A stretch of DNA of 64,000 nt from Azohydromonas lata NBRC 102462 (GTDB lineage Bacteria > Pseudomonadota > Gammaproteobacteria > Burkholderiales > Burkholderiaceae_C), in the NCBI RefSeq assembly GCF_001571085.1, contig NZ_BCTC01000018.1, positions 1 to 64,000 of the forward strand, given 5' to 3'. The notes beneath the pieces were generated by a model. It worked only from the letters and a program-made list of their open reading frames with translations. It was not told the DNA's origin and ran no database searches. The first letter of the stretch is position 1. Each line of letters starts with the position of its first letter. Shown in pieces: positions 19,901 through 26,616 of the stretch. A program made the position numbers and the translations under genes.

Positions 19901-22049
19901 CGCGCGCGTGCTGGGCGCCATAGAGGGGGCCGTGGCCGAGCAGCAGACGGCCGACGCGCTGGACGGCCTGCACGCCGCGCAGGCCTGGCGGCTGGCCTTC
20001 TGGCGCGTGGCGTCGGACGAGATCAACTACCGGCGCTTCTTCGACGTGAACGAGCTGGCCGCGCTGCGCATGGAGGAGCCGGCCGTGTTCGAGGCCACCC
20101 ATGGCCTGCCGCTGGAGCTGTGCGCGGCCGGCGTGGTGGACGGTTTGCGCATCGACCACCCCGACGGCCTGCACGACCCGCTGCAGTATTTCCAGCGGCT
20201 GCAGCAGGGCTACGCGCGCCGGGCGGGCTTGCTGCTGGCGGACAAGGACGCGGCAGGGCGCCCGGCGCGGCCGCTGTACGTGCTGGCGGAAAAGATCGCC
20301 GCAGGCCACGAGGACGTGCCGGAGGACTGGGCGCTGCACGGCACCACGGGCTACCGCGCCATGAACGTGCTCAACGGGGTACTGATCGACTGCGCGGCCA
20401 AGGAGCGCTTCGACCGCATCTGGCAGCGCGTGAGCGGCGAGACGGAGCCTTTCGAGGAAGTCGCCTACGGCGGCAAGCAACTGATCATGCGGGTGTCGCT
20501 GGCCTCGGAGCTGACGGTGCTGGCCACGGAGCTGCTGCGCATCGCCCGCGCGCACCGGCGCACGCGCGACCACAGCCTCAACAGCCTGCGCCGGGCGCTG
20601 GCCGAGGTGGCGGCGTGCATGCCGGTGTACCGGTCCTACATCGTCCGGGAGCCTTCGGCGCAGGACCGCCGCTTCATCGATTGGGCGGTGGCGCAGGCGC
20701 GCCGGCGCAGCCGCGCGGCGGACACGACCGTCTTCGACTTCGTGCGCCGCACGCTGCTGGCCGAGGCCGAGGAAGGCGCGGACGAGGCGCTGCGCGAGCG
20801 GGTGCGGCGCTTTGCCATGCGCTTCCAGCAGTTCACCGCGCCGGTGACGGCCAAGGGCGTGGAGGACACGGCCTTCTACCGCTTCAACCGCTTCCTGCCG
20901 CTCAACGAGGTGGGGGGCGAGCCCGACACCTTCGGTTTTTCGCTGCGCGGCTTCCACGGCGCGAATGCGGATCGGGCGGCACGCTGGCCGCACACCATGC
21001 TGGCGACCTCCACGCACGACAACAAGCGCAGCGAGGACGTGCGCTGCCGCCTGGACGTGCTCAGCGAATTCCCGGCCGCGTGGCGGCTGTCGCTGCGGCG
21101 TTTCCACCTGGCGCCGCAACTGCAGCGCGCGCGGGTGGATGGCACGGGCGGCAAGGCCATGCCTTCGCGGGCGGACGAATACCTGCTGCTGCAGACGCTC
21201 CTGGGCACCCTGCCCCCGGGCGGCCTGACGGAAGAAAGCCTGCCTCAATACCGCGAGCGCATCGAGCGCTACGCCTTGAAATCCGTGCGCGAGGCCAAGC
21301 GGCACAGCAGTTGGGTGAACCCGGACGCGGAGTACGAGGACGCCTTATTGGCCTTCATCCGCAGCGCCCTGCCGCGCGTGAAGCCCAATCCGCTGCTCAC
21401 CGATATCCAGGCGCAGGCGGAAGCCGTGGCCTGGTTCGGAGCGCTGAATTCACTGACGCTGGTGCTGTTGAAATACACGCTGCCCGGTGTGCCGGACTTG
21501 TACCAGGGCAATGAATTACCGGACTTGAGCCTGGTGGACCCGGACAACCGCCGGCCGGTGGATTATGAATTGCGCAGCCGCATGCTGGAATCCTTTGAAA
21601 AGCACGCGGCCAGCCCGGACGGCCTGGTGAATATCCAGGAGCTGATGCCCTCGCTGCACGACGGCCAATTGAAACTCTGGTTCACGTGGCGGCTGCTGCA
21701 GTGGCGGTCGGCACATGCAGCGCTGTTTCGGGAGGGCGACTACCAGCCGCTCAATGGCGCGGGCGAGCGTGCAGACCACGTGATTGCCTTTGCGCGGGAA
21801 ACCGCCGACGGAGAAAAATTAATCACCGTGGCCGGGAGATTCTTTGCGCGGCTGATGGGGCTGCAAACGGGCTGGCCCTTGGGCGAAGAGGCCTGGGGCG
21901 ACACGGCCGTGGAACTGCCGGCCTGGACCGAGGGTTTGACGTTGCGCAACATTTTGACCGGAGAAAAGCACGAACCGGCGGAAGGACGGGTCAGGCTGGC
22001 CGAATTGTTCGCGACGGTGCCGGGGGCGGTGCTGGTGGTGGATTCGTAA
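16971..22049 (+). CDS. malQ-treY: Natural fusion of 4-alpha-glucanotransferase (MalQ) and malto-oligosyltrehalose synthase (TreY)
   Basis: Single uninterrupted frame of 1692 residues. The ATG at 16971 is preferred because GGAGGG lies five bases before it. The first part (about 1-735) is MalQ-like: RNWGMGDFTDL, GALRIDHVMGLMRLYW (Asp483), MVIGEDLGTV and STHDLPTLAGWW. The second part (about 742-1692) is TreY-like: ATYRLQFHKDFNF, DIVPNHMGV, GLRIDHPDGLHDP (Asp1062), YVLAEKI (Glu1107) and TSTHDNKRSEDVR. MalQ redistributes alpha-1,4 chains and TreY converts the reducing end to a trehalosyl unit, so the fusion joins chain shuffling to trehalose formation. The last 700 bases are visibly less GC-rich than the rest. 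The gene overlaps treZ by eight bases. Confidence 0.93.
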   Translation: MSDGLLQRWCQRLKVGTEWHDVWGQRHEVPDEGLKALLAQLGVPRLDEEALDAAVAAEWHQPLPPVLALKAGADRFDVPLKLPREVRLLRWTVHEEDGAVHSWDADADGLPHTGEATVHGRAMRALRLSIHTRLPAGYHRLVLQTEGIALGESLLVTAPAHCWRPPELQGEGRVWGPALQLYALRSQRNWGMGDFTDLAELTVAFGERGAGIVGLNPLHALFSHNPHHISPYSPNSRSQLNTLYIDVEAVEDFRECDAAQALVRSADFQNRLQRLREAPQVDHAGVASAKLEVLRRLYRHFKERHLDTASARGRAFRAFQADQGEPLRLFATFEALQARFHAQDGGIWGWPVWPQEFRDPRGEAVRRFQREGREAIEFHEYLQWQATLQLARVAHRCRSRGLAVGLYLDLAVSVDRAGADTWGHAALYAAGATVGAPPDEINVQGQDWGLPPLHPGRLLTDRLRFFIATLRANMRHAGALRIDHVMGLMRLYWIPPERGATQGAYVHYPLQELMAVVALESQRNQCMVIGEDLGTVADEMRAALAEAEVLSYRLLYFERGEGGAFKRPREYPREALVAISTHDLPTLAGWWTGHDLQVRKGLGLYPDEKVYEEQLVGRAQEKYRLLLALQHEGLLPADVALDLAHPPPLTQALVEAVHAYMARTPSRVLVVQLEDALGVLDQPNLPGTVNEHPNWRQKFQMPLDALLADERVVSLSRVLSELRPHAPLKAAQLPRAQALIPRATYRLQFHKDFNFDHAIAVLPYLQRLGVSHVYCSPLMRARPGSTHGYDVVAHDEFNPELGGKEGFERFAAAARERGLGLILDIVPNHMGVMGGHNAWWHDVLEHGEASAYARYFDIDWQPVDPALQGKVLLPVLGQHYGRVLEAGELQLVFDPALGAFALQYWEHRFPLDPRTVAPLLERAAQRLEGAASLALQSLSTAFGHLPPREDASPQGRFERQRDQALLKERLVDLLREDARVLGAIEGAVAEQQTADALDGLHAAQAWRLAFWRVASDEINYRRFFDVNELAALRMEEPAVFEATHGLPLELCAAGVVDGLRIDHPDGLHDPLQYFQRLQQGYARRAGLLLADKDAAGRPARPLYVLAEKIAAGHEDVPEDWALHGTTGYRAMNVLNGVLIDCAAKERFDRIWQRVSGETEPFEEVAYGGKQLIMRVSLASELTVLATELLRIARAHRRTRDHSLNSLRRALAEVAACMPVYRSYIVREPSAQDRRFIDWAVAQARRRSRAADTTVFDFVRRTLLAEAEEGADEALRERVRRFAMRFQQFTAPVTAKGVEDTAFYRFNRFLPLNEVGGEPDTFGFSLRGFHGANADRAARWPHTMLATSTHDNKRSEDVRCRLDVLSEFPAAWRLSLRRFHLAPQLQRARVDGTGGKAMPSRADEYLLLQTLLGTLPPGGLTEESLPQYRERIERYALKSVREAKRHSSWVNPDAEYEDALLAFIRSALPRVKPNPLLTDIQAQAEAVAWFGALNSLTLVLLKYTLPGVPDLYQGNELPDLSLVDPDNRRPVDYELRSRMLESFEKHAASPDGLVNIQELMPSLHDGQLKLWFTWRLLQWRSAHAALFREGDYQPLNGAGERADHVIAFARETADGEKLITVAGRFFARLMGLQTGWPLGEEAWGDTAVELPAWTEGLTLRNILTGEKHEPAEGRVRLAELFATVPGAVLVVDS

Positions 22050-22282
22050 ATTCGGACGCATCACTTTGCTTGTGTGATTGGAGGCCATTGATCCCGTCCA
22101 CCACGGGAGCGATGGCATTTTCATCAAGAATTCACTCCCAAAACCGACCGCCGGAATCGTGTGCTTTCCCTCGCCCGGTCACCCCCTGTGACATATTCAC
22201 GCCTGCGCCGCGCACGCCGTCGAGCGCCATGCCAGACTGCCCGCGGGCCAAGAAAATCAAAGCTCCAGGGAGAACCCAGGCG
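22050..22282. other. Non-coding gap after malQ-treY
   Basis: This 233-base gap is AT-richer than the surrounding genes. It holds weak hairpins only (ATCAC/GTGAT at about 22068-22079 and CCCGT/ACGGG at about 22094-22108) with no following T-run, so no confident terminator. A GTGACATATTCAC near 22189-22201 has four-base symmetric ends and could belong to a promoter for the next gene. Confidence 0.4.
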
Positions 22283-22732
22283 ATGAAATCGTTGTCTTTT
22301 TTGCGCCATCGCCGGGAGCCTGCCACACGGGTGCAGGCATTTGCCCGGCATTGGACGCGGCAATTCAAGCTCTACACCCGCTCCGAGCTCAAAGCCGGCG
22401 CCGACACCGTTGCCAATGCCTATCAGGCCGATCTCAGCGATCGGGCCCTGGCCGCGAAATTCATGATCATCACGACGGCGCTCAAATATTGCAGCCGCAG
22501 CAGCAAACCCTCGCCCATCAAGCGCTATTTCTTCCTGCCCGGCGATACGAGAAATTGCACGCGCAATTTCCTGTGCGCACCTTTTGATTTACCAGGCTCG
22601 GTAAGCGACGGCGAATTGCTGCGCCTGCTCAAGCATCCCGGCGCCCCGCACCGCTCGCGCAAACCCCAGCCCCAGGCCCCGGAAAACCTGACCGGCGACG
22701 AGCCCACGCGCTTTGCCGATTTCGCGGAATGA
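22283..22732 (+). CDS. Hypothetical basic protein
   Basis: Frame of 149 residues, not recognised. It is rich in Arg and Lys, with an internal helix-like part (AYQADLSDRALAAKFMIITTALKYCSRSS) and a Pro-rich, charged C-terminus (HRSRKPQPQAPENL). No signal peptide or membrane helix is seen. Its base composition is lower in GC than treZ or glgX, like the end of the treY part, so the stretch from about 21330 to 22730 may share a distinct history. The chosen start MKSLSFLRHR has only a weak ribosome site. It could be a real accessory gene or a fortuitous frame. Confidence 0.5.
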   Translation: MKSLSFLRHRREPATRVQAFARHWTRQFKLYTRSELKAGADTVANAYQADLSDRALAAKFMIITTALKYCSRSSKPSPIKRYFFLPGDTRNCTRNFLCAPFDLPGSVSDGELLRLLKHPGAPHRSRKPQPQAPENLTGDEPTRFADFAE

Positions 22733-22974
22733 ATGCAGCCGGTCGGTTGGGAAAGGGACTGGCGCTTCACGCTGGAGGCCAGCGGGCCGCAACGCCAAGC
22801 GGCCACGGCGGTCGGCCCAGGCAGGCCCCGGGTCAACCCAGGGTGCGTGCGGCGCGTTCGACACGCTGCGTGCATCCGTCACGGCAAGCGTGGAGACAGC
22901 GTGAACTGGCAGGTCAAGGCCTGCCATTTGGGCGTTTGAACGCGGGCCGCGCACGCGACCATGCCGCCCAACAC

Positions 22975-24225
22975 ATGACCACGCCAGCAGTTCTGCCCAT
23001 GTTGACCTTGAAGGACGCCCACGACCCCGAGCCCTCGCCGGCCACCACCGCCGACGAGGCCGCGCTGCTGGAGCGCTGCCGCCAGGCATCGCTGCAACTG
23101 CTCAGGCGCAACACCACCGCCGGCGGCGTGCTGGCGGCCACGCCGGGCGCCTTGGCCGAGTCGCGCAGCTACACCCGCGTGTTCGGCCGCGACGCGGCCA
23201 TCTGCGTGCTGGCCATGGCCGGCAGCGGCGACGCCGAGCTCGAAGCCGGCGCCATCGCCAGCCTGGACGCCCTGGCCCGCGGCCAGGCGCCCAACGGCCA
23301 GATTCCCAAGTACGTGGACCCCGCCGGCACCGAGGCCGACTTCTGGTACCTGGGCTGCATAGACGCCACGCTGTGGTGGCTCATCGCCGTGGACCACGTG
23401 CGCCGCCAGGGGCGCGATGCGGCGCTCAAAACGCGCTGGCAGGCCGAGGTGGACAAGGCCCTCCAGTGGCTGCAGGCCCAGGAGCACCAGCGCTTTTTCC
23501 TGCTGCAGCAAAACGAGGCCAGCGATTGGGCGGACATCATGCCCCGCTCCGGCTACGTGCTCTACACGAACGCGCTGTGGTTCCGCGTGAAGTCGCTGTA
23601 CGAGCTCCCGCAGTGGGAGGAGACGCGCCACCACTTCAACCATTTGTTCCACCCGTTCCAGCGCGACTTGCCGCAGTACAAGCGCAGCCGCCTCATGGGC
23701 CACTACGCGCGGCGGGGCAAGGCGAGCCCGGGGCTGTACCTGAGCTTCGTGAACCTGTCGTTCGCGGGCGACGAGGGCGACGTGCTGGGCAACGTGCTGG
23801 CGGTGCTGTACGGGCTGGCGGGCGACTCCATGGCGCAGCAGGTGCTCAAGACGCTGCGCTCCGGCGGCGCGGGCACGCCCTACCCCGGCCGCGCCGTGCT
23901 CAACCCGATGGACGAAGGCCACGAGCTGTGGCGCCAGTACATGGCGCGCCACCAGCAAAACCACCCGCACCAGTACCACAACGGCGGCATCTGGCCCTTC
24001 ATCGGCGGCTTCTACGTGATGGCGCTGGCGCTCATGGGCCAGCGCGAGCTGGCGCGCCGCGAGCTGGTCCAGCTGGCGCAGGCCAACGCCGCGGCCGACT
24101 GGCGCTTCACGGAGTGGTTCCACGGCCGCACCCTGAAACCCTGCGGCATGGCGGGGCAGAGCTGGAATGCGGCGACGTTCCTGACGGCGCTCAACGCGCT
24201 GGAGACGGGGCAGTTTTGCATGTGA
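22975..24225 (+). CDS. Six-hairpin glycosidase, amylo-alpha-1,6-glucosidase-like
   Basis: Protein of 416 residues from the ATG at 22975. The frame upstream is open but of low-complexity, shadow-like composition. It has the look of an (alpha/alpha)6 barrel hydrolase: SRSYTRVFGRDAAICVLAM, NGQIPKYVDP, FWYLGCIDATLWWLI, NEASDWADIMPRSGYVLYTNALW and HNGGIWPFIGGFYV. Families with this layout include amylo-1,6-glucosidases and neutral invertases. Acidic residues in GRDAAI and in EASDWAD are candidates for catalysis. Position after the glgX-treZ-malQ/treY genes suggests a role in glucan or trehalose-related sugar turnover. The exact substrate cannot be told from sequence. Confidence 0.8.
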   Translation: MTTPAVLPMLTLKDAHDPEPSPATTADEAALLERCRQASLQLLRRNTTAGGVLAATPGALAESRSYTRVFGRDAAICVLAMAGSGDAELEAGAIASLDALARGQAPNGQIPKYVDPAGTEADFWYLGCIDATLWWLIAVDHVRRQGRDAALKTRWQAEVDKALQWLQAQEHQRFFLLQQNEASDWADIMPRSGYVLYTNALWFRVKSLYELPQWEETRHHFNHLFHPFQRDLPQYKRSRLMGHYARRGKASPGLYLSFVNLSFAGDEGDVLGNVLAVLYGLAGDSMAQQVLKTLRSGGAGTPYPGRAVLNPMDEGHELWRQYMARHQQNHPHQYHNGGIWPFIGGFYVMALALMGQRELARRELVQLAQANAAADWRFTEWFHGRTLKPCGMAGQSWNAATFLTALNALETGQFCM

Positions 24226-24289
24226 AATCAACGATTTACCGGCTCAAGGCGCCGGACATGCGGCGGGTATCATTGGCCGCAAGCTTGTA

Positions 24290-24319
24290 GAAGGCCCCCG
24301 CATGGGGGCTTTCTTCAAT
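24290..24319. terminator. Rho-independent terminator, possibly bidirectional
   Basis: A 10-base-pair stem with one G-U pair (GAAGGCCCCC at 24290-24299 and GGGGGCTTTC at 24304-24313) closes a four-base loop and is followed by TTCAATT on the plus strand. The A-rich left arm would give a U-rich tail on the minus strand. It separates the glycosidase gene from the Septu cassette. Confidence 0.75.
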
Positions 24320-24366
24320 TCCTGCTTGAACCATCTCCAGCCCGACTCACGCCGTTTTGGATCGCC

Positions 24367-25818
24367 ATGCGCCTCAAAAGCATTTCACTGCGGGATTTCA
24401 GGTGCTTTGAGCACTTGGACGTGAAGTTGCACCCGCGGCTGACCGTGCTGATTGGCGACAACGGCGCCGGCAAGACTGCCATCCTGGACGCCATTGCCAT
24501 TGGGCTCTCGCCGGTGTTGCGGCACCTGTCCTCCGCCAACCAGCGTCTCAAGGGCGTGCGCATCAAGGACAGTGATTTTCGTCTCGTCGGTCCGGAGGTC
24601 CGCGCCGGCCGCGAACGCTGGAATGCCAGCGACACCACGCAAATCATTGTTCGTGCTCAGGATGATTTGGTTTGGGACGTTTGGCAGCCTTCCATGGCGG
24701 GGAAAACGCCGGAGGAGAAATTTGGCGAAGCCTCCCTGACTTCTTACCTGGAAAAAATCAGCGGCAGCCTCAATTCCAGCGAACCCGAGTTGCTGCCGGT
24801 TTTTGCATATTACGGGGCCAGACGGGGTTACATCAAAATCCCGGAACGTCTTCATTCGACACAGGCCAACTACAACTATCCAACGGCCGCGTTGGTGGAT
24901 GCGCTGGAGCCGTTGAGCGATTTCAAGGAAATGCTCAAGTGGTTCGATGCAGAAGAGGCTGCAGAATTGCGGGCCAACAAGGGGCGCCCCAACCCTGAAT
25001 ACATGCCGTCCAGAGCGCTCGATGCCGTAAGGGCGACAATTGGAAAATTGCTTGGAGGCGCCTACGAAAACCCCCATTTCAATCGCGATCACAAGCTTGT
25101 CGTCGAACCTTCAGGAGGCGGAGCCCCGCTGCAAGTTTCGCAACTGAGCCAGGGTTACCAGAGCATGTTGGCGCTGGGACTTGATTTTGCGCGGCGTATG
25201 GCCTTAGGCAATCCGCAATTGGATTATTTGGAGCCGTCGTCATTGGACAAGGTGTGGGAGGCGTGGAGTCGCCTCGGGCAGGAAGCTGGGTATGAGGATT
25301 ACTCTTCAGAATCTGCCCCACTCATGGCGCCAGCCATCATGCTGGTGGATGAAATTGACGTTCATTTGCACCCATCGTGGCAGCAGCGGGTATTGGACGA
25401 TCTCCTGAAAGCTTTTCCAGCCACTCAATTCATAGTCACGACACACAGCCCTCAAGTGCTCACCAGCGTGGACGCTGAATGCATCCGTCTTATTGGGCCG
25501 GTCCTAGGCGATCGCGCGGACGGGATACATATCGGCATTCAGACCGTGGACGTGCAAACCCGCGGCGTGGCCAGTTCCGACGTACTGGCCCGCATCATGG
25601 GCGTGGACCCGGTACCCAACGTGCCGGAAGCCAAAATGCTGGCTCAATACCATGAATTGATCGTCCAAAACCTGCACAACTCCGACGAGGGCTTGAATTT
25701 GCGGTCAGCCCTGGAGGCTCATTTTGGTTCGAACCATCCGGTCATGTTGGATTGCGACCGCATGATTCGCCTGGAGAGCATGAAGAAGAGATTTCCCAAT
25801 GCCAGGAGAGCATCCTGA
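24367..25818 (+). CDS. ptuA: Septu-type AAA/SMC-like ATPase PtuA
   Basis: Protein of 483 residues. It is an ABC/SMC-like ATPase of the OLD/AbiEii sort: Walker A GDNGAGKT (30-37), a C-loop-like SQLSQGYQS near residue 260, Walker B with IMLVDEIDVHLHP near 325-337, and a switch His in TTHSPQVL. No TOPRIM domain is present, so the nuclease function is carried by the next gene. Septu systems pair this ATPase (PtuA) with an HNH nuclease (PtuB) against phage. The gene is visibly lower in GC than all neighbours, follows a terminator and is directly joined to ptuB, which supports acquisition as a defence cassette. Confidence 0.85.
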   Translation: MRLKSISLRDFRCFEHLDVKLHPRLTVLIGDNGAGKTAILDAIAIGLSPVLRHLSSANQRLKGVRIKDSDFRLVGPEVRAGRERWNASDTTQIIVRAQDDLVWDVWQPSMAGKTPEEKFGEASLTSYLEKISGSLNSSEPELLPVFAYYGARRGYIKIPERLHSTQANYNYPTAALVDALEPLSDFKEMLKWFDAEEAAELRANKGRPNPEYMPSRALDAVRATIGKLLGGAYENPHFNRDHKLVVEPSGGGAPLQVSQLSQGYQSMLALGLDFARRMALGNPQLDYLEPSSLDKVWEAWSRLGQEAGYEDYSSESAPLMAPAIMLVDEIDVHLHPSWQQRVLDDLLKAFPATQFIVTTHSPQVLTSVDAECIRLIGPVLGDRADGIHIGIQTVDVQTRGVASSDVLARIMGVDPVPNVPEAKMLAQYHELIVQNLHNSDEGLNLRSALEAHFGSNHPVMLDCDRMIRLESMKKRFPNARRAS

Positions 25819-26457
25819 ATGCACAAGTTGAACAGAGGCACGGCACCCCGTTGCCTCAACAATTACAAACACGGGCGCGATAACTGGGACGCTGTATCGT
25901 CCTCGGACAAACAGGAAATCTGGGTTGAGCTCGACGCCATGCAGGGCGCCCGCTGCGCCTATTGCGAATGCGCAATTGCGCCCAAAAAACGGCATATTGA
26001 GCATTTTGTTCAACGAGATCGCAATCCGTCATTGACGTTCGCTTGGGCCAATCTATTTGGCTCCTGTTTGCGCAAGGGCACATGCGGCGACTACAAGGAT
26101 AAATTACCACTCTATGATCCGGCAGACTTGGTAAAGCCTGACATTGAAGACCCTGATAATTTCTTCGTATTTACGGTTGAAGGAAACATAGGCATACGCC
26201 GTGGCATCTCACCTCGGGACCAGCATAGGGCGGAGGAAACCTTGCGTATTCTCAATCTCGATGCCAAGCATGGGCCTTTGCGGAGCATGCGCCGTGAGGC
26301 GGCAAGAGACTACGTAGAAACAGCCGAATGTCTCGCCGAATTGGCGAGCCAACTGTCCCAAGAAGAGTTACAGGCGCTGGTGCAGGAGGAAATTGAGAAG
26401 ACGGCCGGCCAGCCATTTGCCACGGTGATAAGGCACGTGCTGAGCCGAAATTTCTGA
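25819..26457 (+). CDS. ptuB: HNH nuclease PtuB of the Septu system (TIGR02646-like)
   Basis: Protein of 212 residues. It starts on the base after the ptuA stop. Zinc-type cysteines are at 46 and 49 (CAYCE) and at 83 and 89. The HNH-like core is RHIEHF (His59, Glu61, His62) followed by LTFAWANLFGSC (Asn78). This pattern fits PtuB-like proteins also found with retron Ec78. The C-terminal half is helical and charged. PtuB is the DNA- or RNA-cutting effector held in check by PtuA in the known systems. No reverse transcriptase or msr/msd-like RNA is present next to it, so this is a plain Septu pair. Confidence 0.85.
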   Translation: MHKLNRGTAPRCLNNYKHGRDNWDAVSSSDKQEIWVELDAMQGARCAYCECAIAPKKRHIEHFVQRDRNPSLTFAWANLFGSCLRKGTCGDYKDKLPLYDPADLVKPDIEDPDNFFVFTVEGNIGIRRGISPRDQHRAEETLRILNLDAKHGPLRSMRREAARDYVETAECLAELASQLSQEELQALVQEEIEKTAGQPFATVIRHVLSRNF

Positions 26458-26616
26458 GTTCCAGCTGACCTTATTCCGCAGACCGGCGGCAGGCTGGCCG
26501 TCTGCGGCACCGACACGGGGTTCTCCCCGCCCCGCCCGTGCACACCGATTGCCCCGTCGCCCTGGCCGGTGGGCGCTGTTGTTTGCGTCCCAGCCGCGCA
26601 AACGACGGAGGAGACC
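26458..26616 (+). promoter_or_regulatory. Leader region of cstA with two hairpins
   Basis: This 159-base stretch has a hairpin with perfect eight-base arms CCGCAGAC and GTCTGCGG at about 26476-26506. A second small hairpin CGGGG-TTCT-CCCCG lies at 26517-26530. The Shine-Dalgarno GGAGGAG lies just before the cstA ATG. The first hairpin may also end ptuB transcription, but no T-run follows. Confidence 0.4.

Noticed and set aside
16743-21305. A 1520-codon open frame on the minus strand opposite treZ and malQ-treY
   Set aside because: It is a shadow of the real genes caused by high GC. Its composition is His-, Arg- and Leu-rich without any domain, and the plus strand carries all catalytic motifs.
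22729-22974. N-terminal extension of the six-hairpin glycosidase
   Set aside because: The frame is open but reads as Arg/Gly/Ala/Gln-rich low-complexity sequence without domain or ribosome site, so the start at 22975 is preferred.
24226-24366. Possible retron RNA next to the PtuAB genes
   Set aside because: PtuAB occurs with retron Ec78, so it was considered, but no reverse transcriptase is encoded and the region holds only a simple terminator hairpin.
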